NCBI GenBank assembly: GCA_031262985.1
Contig: JAISGQ010000005.1
Span: forward strand, 19,866 to 83,865
Length of the DNA: 64,000 nucleotides
Source of the DNA: Oscillospiraceae bacterium
Lineage (GTDB): Bacteria; Bacillota; Clostridia; Oscillospirales; Acutalibacteraceae
Direction of reading: 5' to 3'
The notes beneath the pieces were generated by a model that did no database searches, was not told the origin of the DNA, and saw nothing but the letters and a program-made list of their open reading frames with translations. The position numbers were made by a program, and so were the translations under genes. How positions within the stretch are numbered: position 1 is the stretch's first letter; each line of letters opens with the position of its first letter. This document shows positions 60,931 through 64,000 of this stretch, in pieces.

Positions 60931-61118
60931 AAGTAGGTCGCAAGGCGACCTACACAGGGAAACCCCCGACGAGGGTTCCCCTAACCCCTCCTGAGTTTTC
61001 TGACGATAAAAGAGTTTCGCCATCTGCGGATGGCGAGTTAGGACGCTGTCCTAACAACCTGCAAGCCTTTGCAAAGGCTTGACCCAAACTCTAACTCTTT
61101 GGCAACAGATTTTAGTTA
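60931..61118 (+). repeat. Multi-hairpin intergenic repeat, family A, copy 3
   Basis: Same order as copies 1 and 2 but without the ATGTCC module. GTAGGTCGC/GCGACCTAC, CGCCATC/GATGGCG, GTTAGGAC/GTCCTAAC, CAAGCCTTTG/CAAAGGCTTG. It fills the gap between the DUF2140 gene and the end of mutS2. Confidence 0.9.
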
Positions 61119-61128
61119 TCATAAGCAC

Positions 61129-63510
61129 TTATTTCAATTCCAAAAATGTAACTCCCGTTTCGCCCTCGCCGAACACGCCGAGGCGGAAGGTTCTGATATT
61201 CGGGTGGTGCTTAAAATGGCGGTGCAAGCCCGCTCGGAGCGCGCCCGTACCTTTTCCGTGTATCACGCACACTTCGGACAGCCCGCTCATAAGCGCGTTG
61301 TCAATCACCTTATCCACCTCGCTCGCCGCCTCCTCGACATTCATGCCGCGAACGTCGATTTCGCGCGGGAGTTCGGCTACGGGTTCTTTCTTAGTGTTCC
61401 TGTACTTTGGAATCTGCCCGTTTATCTTAAAATTATTCCCCTCTATCAGCCGAAGGTTGGAGAGTGCGGCACGCGTCTTGATTATCCCCGCCTGAACCTC
61501 CACTTTCCCCGACGCGTCGGGCGGCTTGAGGACAGTTCCCTGCTTGTTTATGTCGAGCAGCAGGACGGTATCTCCTGCCTTGAGCGGTCGCGGGAGGACG
61601 TAGTTTTCATTCCGCGCCGCCTCAATCGGGTCTGCGGAGGACTCAAGCTCCCTCATCTTGCCCTTGACCTCAGATTTCGCCTTGCTGAGAAGTGAGGAGA
61701 TGTCGGCGGAGTTCTTTATCTGCTTTCTGATATTGTCAATTTCAGCAAAAAGCGCGTCTGACTGCGCCCTTGCGGAGGAGACGATTCGCCCCGCCTCCGC
61801 CTTGGCAAGCTCGATTACGTTATCCCTGTCCTTTTGCAGTCTTTGCTCGCGGAGTTCAGCCTCGCGCCTGCTTTTCTCCGCATCTGCGCGGAGCTGCTGT
61901 GCCGCGAGTTTCTCTGTCTCAAGCTGTTGCCTGCTCTTTTCGAGAGTTTCGACAACCTCCTCAAACTTTGTGTTTTCCGAGGACACAAGCTCCCTCGCAC
62001 GGTCTACAACTGCCGCGGGGATTCCGAGCCGTTCGCTTATGGCGAAGGCGTTCGACCGCCCGGGCACTCCTATGAGCAGCCTGTAGGTGGGACGCAGTGT
62101 GCTGACGTCAAACTCACAGCAGCCGTTCTCCACGCCGTGTGTACTTATGGCGTAGGATTTCAGCTCCGCGTAGTGAGTAGTAGCCGCGACAACAGAGCCG
62201 ACCGACCTCAGCCGCTCCAAAATCGAAACGGCGAGAGCCGCACCCTCCACGGGGTCAGTTCCCGCGCCGAGTTCGTCTAAAAGCACGAGAGTTTTGCTGT
62301 CGGCGATTTCAATTATCCTCTTTATGTTGGTCATGTGGGCGGAGAACGTGGAGAGCGACTGCTCGATAGACTGCTCATCGCCTATATCGGCAAGGATGTG
62401 GTCAAAGACAGAAACCTCGCTGTTGTCGCTTACAGGCAGGAGCAGTCCGCACATAGCCATAGCACTGAGCAGTCCTGCGGTTTTGAGAGCGACTGTTTTT
62501 CCTCCCGTGTTAGGTCCTGTGATAACCAGCGTGTCGAAGCCGTCTCCGAGCGTAATATCGGTGGAGACTACCTTGTTTTTGTCGATGAGGGGATGCCGCG
62601 CCTTGTTAAATTTTATCCTGCCCTCGTCGTTGACCTCCGGCTTTACAGCCTTCATGGTGTAGCCCAGCCGCGCCTTCGCGAAAATCAAATCAAGCTCGAG
62701 GAGGACTTCATACCCCGCGATTATGCTGTCGGAGAACGAACCCGCCTCCTCGGATAAGGCTGTGAGAATACGCTCAATCTCGGCGCGTTCCTCGCTTTGG
62801 AGGACGCGAATCTCGTTGTTCGCCTCCACAACCGCCATAGGCTCGATAAACACCGTCGCGCCTGAGGAGGAGGTGTCATGCACAAGCCCGGGAATATCCC
62901 CTCTGCACTCGGATTTTACGGGAACGACATATCTGCCGTTTCGCTGTGTCACGATTGCGTCCTGCAAATATTTGCTGTAGGAGGAGGAGCGTATCAGCTT
63001 GTCGAGCTGTTCCCTCACACGCCCCTGAGCACCTCTCATTTTCCTCCTTATAAGCGCGAGCGCGGAGGAGGCGTTGTCGCTCATTTCGTCCTCGCTCAAA
63101 ATCGCGGAGTTTATGCTCTCCTCGAGGTACTTATTGGGTACAAGCGCGGTAAACAGCGCGTCAAAGCAGGTTGCAACTCCCTCGCACCGACCTCTCCATT
63201 CGCGGAGAGACCGGATTATTCTGAGTGTGTCGGCAATCCTGAGAAGCTCCTTCATGGAGAGGCACGCGCCTGCTCTGGCTCTGACAAGCGAGTTGGTAAC
63301 GCTTTTTACTCCTCCGAAATTGGGAGAACCGAATCGCCCGATAAGCATATGGCAATCCCACGTCTCCGAAAGCCGCTGTTCTACCTCTGAAAGCGAGGAG
63401 GAGGGTTCGATTGCCAATGCCCTCTCTGCCGTATCCTCGCAGGAACATTCTTTTGAAAGCATATCGAGTACTTTGTCAAGCTCGATTGCCCGCAAATGCT
63501 TTTTATCCAT
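61129..63510 (-). CDS. mutS2: Endonuclease MutS2
   Basis: A 793-residue MutS2: core and lever helices, then the ATPase with Walker A ITGPNTGGKTVALKT and Walker B TLVLLDELGAGTDPVEGAAL, a long coiled coil (about 520-640), a KOW-like region (PLKAGDTVLLLDINKQGTVL) and a C-terminal Smr nuclease domain (EIDVRGMNVEEAASEVDKVI, then VCVIHGKGTGALRAGL). MutS2 splits collided ribosomes or limits recombination. The length fits the family. ATG 63510 begins MDKKHLRAIELDKVLDML. Confidence 0.97.
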   Translation of the reverse strand: MDKKHLRAIELDKVLDMLSKECSCEDTAERALAIEPSSSLSEVEQRLSETWDCHMLIGRFGSPNFGGVKSVTNSLVRARAGACLSMKELLRIADTLRIIRSLREWRGRCEGVATCFDALFTALVPNKYLEESINSAILSEDEMSDNASSALALIRRKMRGAQGRVREQLDKLIRSSSYSKYLQDAIVTQRNGRYVVPVKSECRGDIPGLVHDTSSSGATVFIEPMAVVEANNEIRVLQSEERAEIERILTALSEEAGSFSDSIIAGYEVLLELDLIFAKARLGYTMKAVKPEVNDEGRIKFNKARHPLIDKNKVVSTDITLGDGFDTLVITGPNTGGKTVALKTAGLLSAMAMCGLLLPVSDNSEVSVFDHILADIGDEQSIEQSLSTFSAHMTNIKRIIEIADSKTLVLLDELGAGTDPVEGAALAVSILERLRSVGSVVAATTHYAELKSYAISTHGVENGCCEFDVSTLRPTYRLLIGVPGRSNAFAISERLGIPAAVVDRARELVSSENTKFEEVVETLEKSRQQLETEKLAAQQLRADAEKSRREAELREQRLQKDRDNVIELAKAEAGRIVSSARAQSDALFAEIDNIRKQIKNSADISSLLSKAKSEVKGKMRELESSADPIEAARNENYVLPRPLKAGDTVLLLDINKQGTVLKPPDASGKVEVQAGIIKTRAALSNLRLIEGNNFKINGQIPKYRNTKKEPVAELPREIDVRGMNVEEAASEVDKVIDNALMSGLSEVCVIHGKGTGALRAGLHRHFKHHPNIRTFRLGVFGEGETGVTFLELK

Positions 63511-63644
63511 AGTGTGTTATTCCTTTTGTTGCTGTCTGCAATCTCCTTGCAGTAGCAATGTAACCTTTCGTGAAATTAGTATTTGTATGGTACGCAAGTT
63601 TAGTATGCGAATTTAGTATAAGCAAACAGAACTTATGAATCTCA

Positions 63645-63720
63645 TTATAGGTCGCAAGGCGACCTATACACGGGAATCCCCAACGAGGGTTTCCATGACC
63701 CATCCTGCGTTTTCTGACGA
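63645..63720 (+). repeat. Repeat family A, copy 4 (5' fragment)
   Basis: ATAGGTCGC-AAG-GCGACCTAT, GGGAATCCCCAACGAGGGTTTCC and CATCCTGCGTTTTCTGACGA, after which similarity stops. The top pair of the first stem is A-T instead of G-C in copies 1-3. Confidence 0.85.
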
Positions 63721-63800
63721 TTAAAATCAGCTCGCAGAATCATGCGGCAGTAACCTTCGTAATGTGTGGTAAAACTCACATTTGCCTAACGGGGATGCCC

Positions 63801-64000
63801 TATAGGTCGCAAGGCGACCTATACAGGGGAACCCCCGACGAGGGTTCCCCTACGGAAGAAATGTCCTTAGGGACATTTCTTCCTACCCCTCCTGCGTTTT
63901 TCTGACGATAAAGGATTTCGCTCTCTGCGGAGAGCGAGTTAGGACGCTGTCCTAACAACCTGCAAGCCTTTGAAAAGGCTTGACCTAAACTTTGCCTCCT
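63801..64000 (+). repeat. Multi-hairpin intergenic repeat, family A, copy 5 (runs off the window)
   Basis: Complete up to CAAGCCTTTGAAAAGGCTTG. ATAGGTCGC/GCGACCTAT, GGAAGAAATGTCC/GGACATTTCTTCC, CGCTCTC/GAGAGCG, GTTAGGAC/GTCCTAAC. The 490 bases from mutS2 to the window edge contain only copies 4 and 5 and no gene. Confidence 0.9.

Overview
The window reads as a chromosomal segment of an endospore-forming, anaerobic Gram-positive clostridium, most likely in the Oscillospirales/Ruminococcaceae. Evidence for this: a clostridial sporulation/division cluster (SpoVB-like flippase, MazG, HU, RqcP, YabP, YabQ, DivIC, S1 protein), the germination protein YpeB, a high-molecular-weight rubredoxin fusion, dockerin and cohesin-like modules, a CIRCE-controlled htpG, and SdpR/SdpI. 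The species cannot be named from sequence alone. Most of the window has a moderate G+C content; 50.2-57.9 kb (and 45.6-46.0 kb) is visibly A+T-rich and looks acquired.

Layout. 0-4.5 kb: sporulation/division/translation-quality cluster, with a sigma-E type promoter in front of yabP. 4.7-11.8 kb: housekeeping genes (fumarase alpha subunit, long HPF, DUF951, RF1, Sua5/TsaC, CoaE, a lytic transglycosylase, an M18 aminopeptidase). 12-16 kb: rubredoxin/flavin reductase, a LysA-like decarboxylase, a lipoprotein and small proteins. 16-22 kb, minus strand: small redox, VOC, HAD and Spx-like genes, ending in an autoregulated sdpR-sdpI operon. 22-27 kb: a cell-wall-attached fibro-slime protein with a 24-bp coding minisatellite, htpG, and a radical SAM protein. 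27.8-41 kb: an envelope region with an LCP ligase, an EamA transporter, a ROK kinase, tRNA-Arg(CCG), two membrane-tethered cohesin-like proteins flanking a dockerin-bearing amidase, and a 1205-residue surface protein. 41-47 kb: a mosaic of regulators, DNA-repair and GNAT genes with several decayed genes. 47-49.6 kb: YpeB and a CPBP protease. 50.4-57.9 kb: WXG100-like proteins, a 1658-residue YD-repeat (RHS) protein without signal peptide, and a membrane protein that is probably its immunity partner. 58-63.5 kb: DeoD, an E2-like acyltransferase fold, a DUF2140 protein and MutS2.

Three systems stand out. (1) The 50-58 kb island has the layout of a contact-dependent polymorphic toxin locus whose leader looks like a type VII (WXG100/LXG-type) export module joined to an RHS shell. 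(2) An intergenic family of about 190-225 bp, present five times, is built from consecutive hairpins whose stems differ between copies by paired, compensatory changes, so it behaves like a structured RNA or structured mobile element. (3) The 32-37 kb cluster suggests a small, non-cellulosomal cohesin/dockerin assembly that places a peptidoglycan amidase at the membrane. In addition, the sdpRI operon and a CPBP protease gene 27 kb away share the same palindromic operator at the same position relative to their promoters, which suggests one small envelope-defence regulon.
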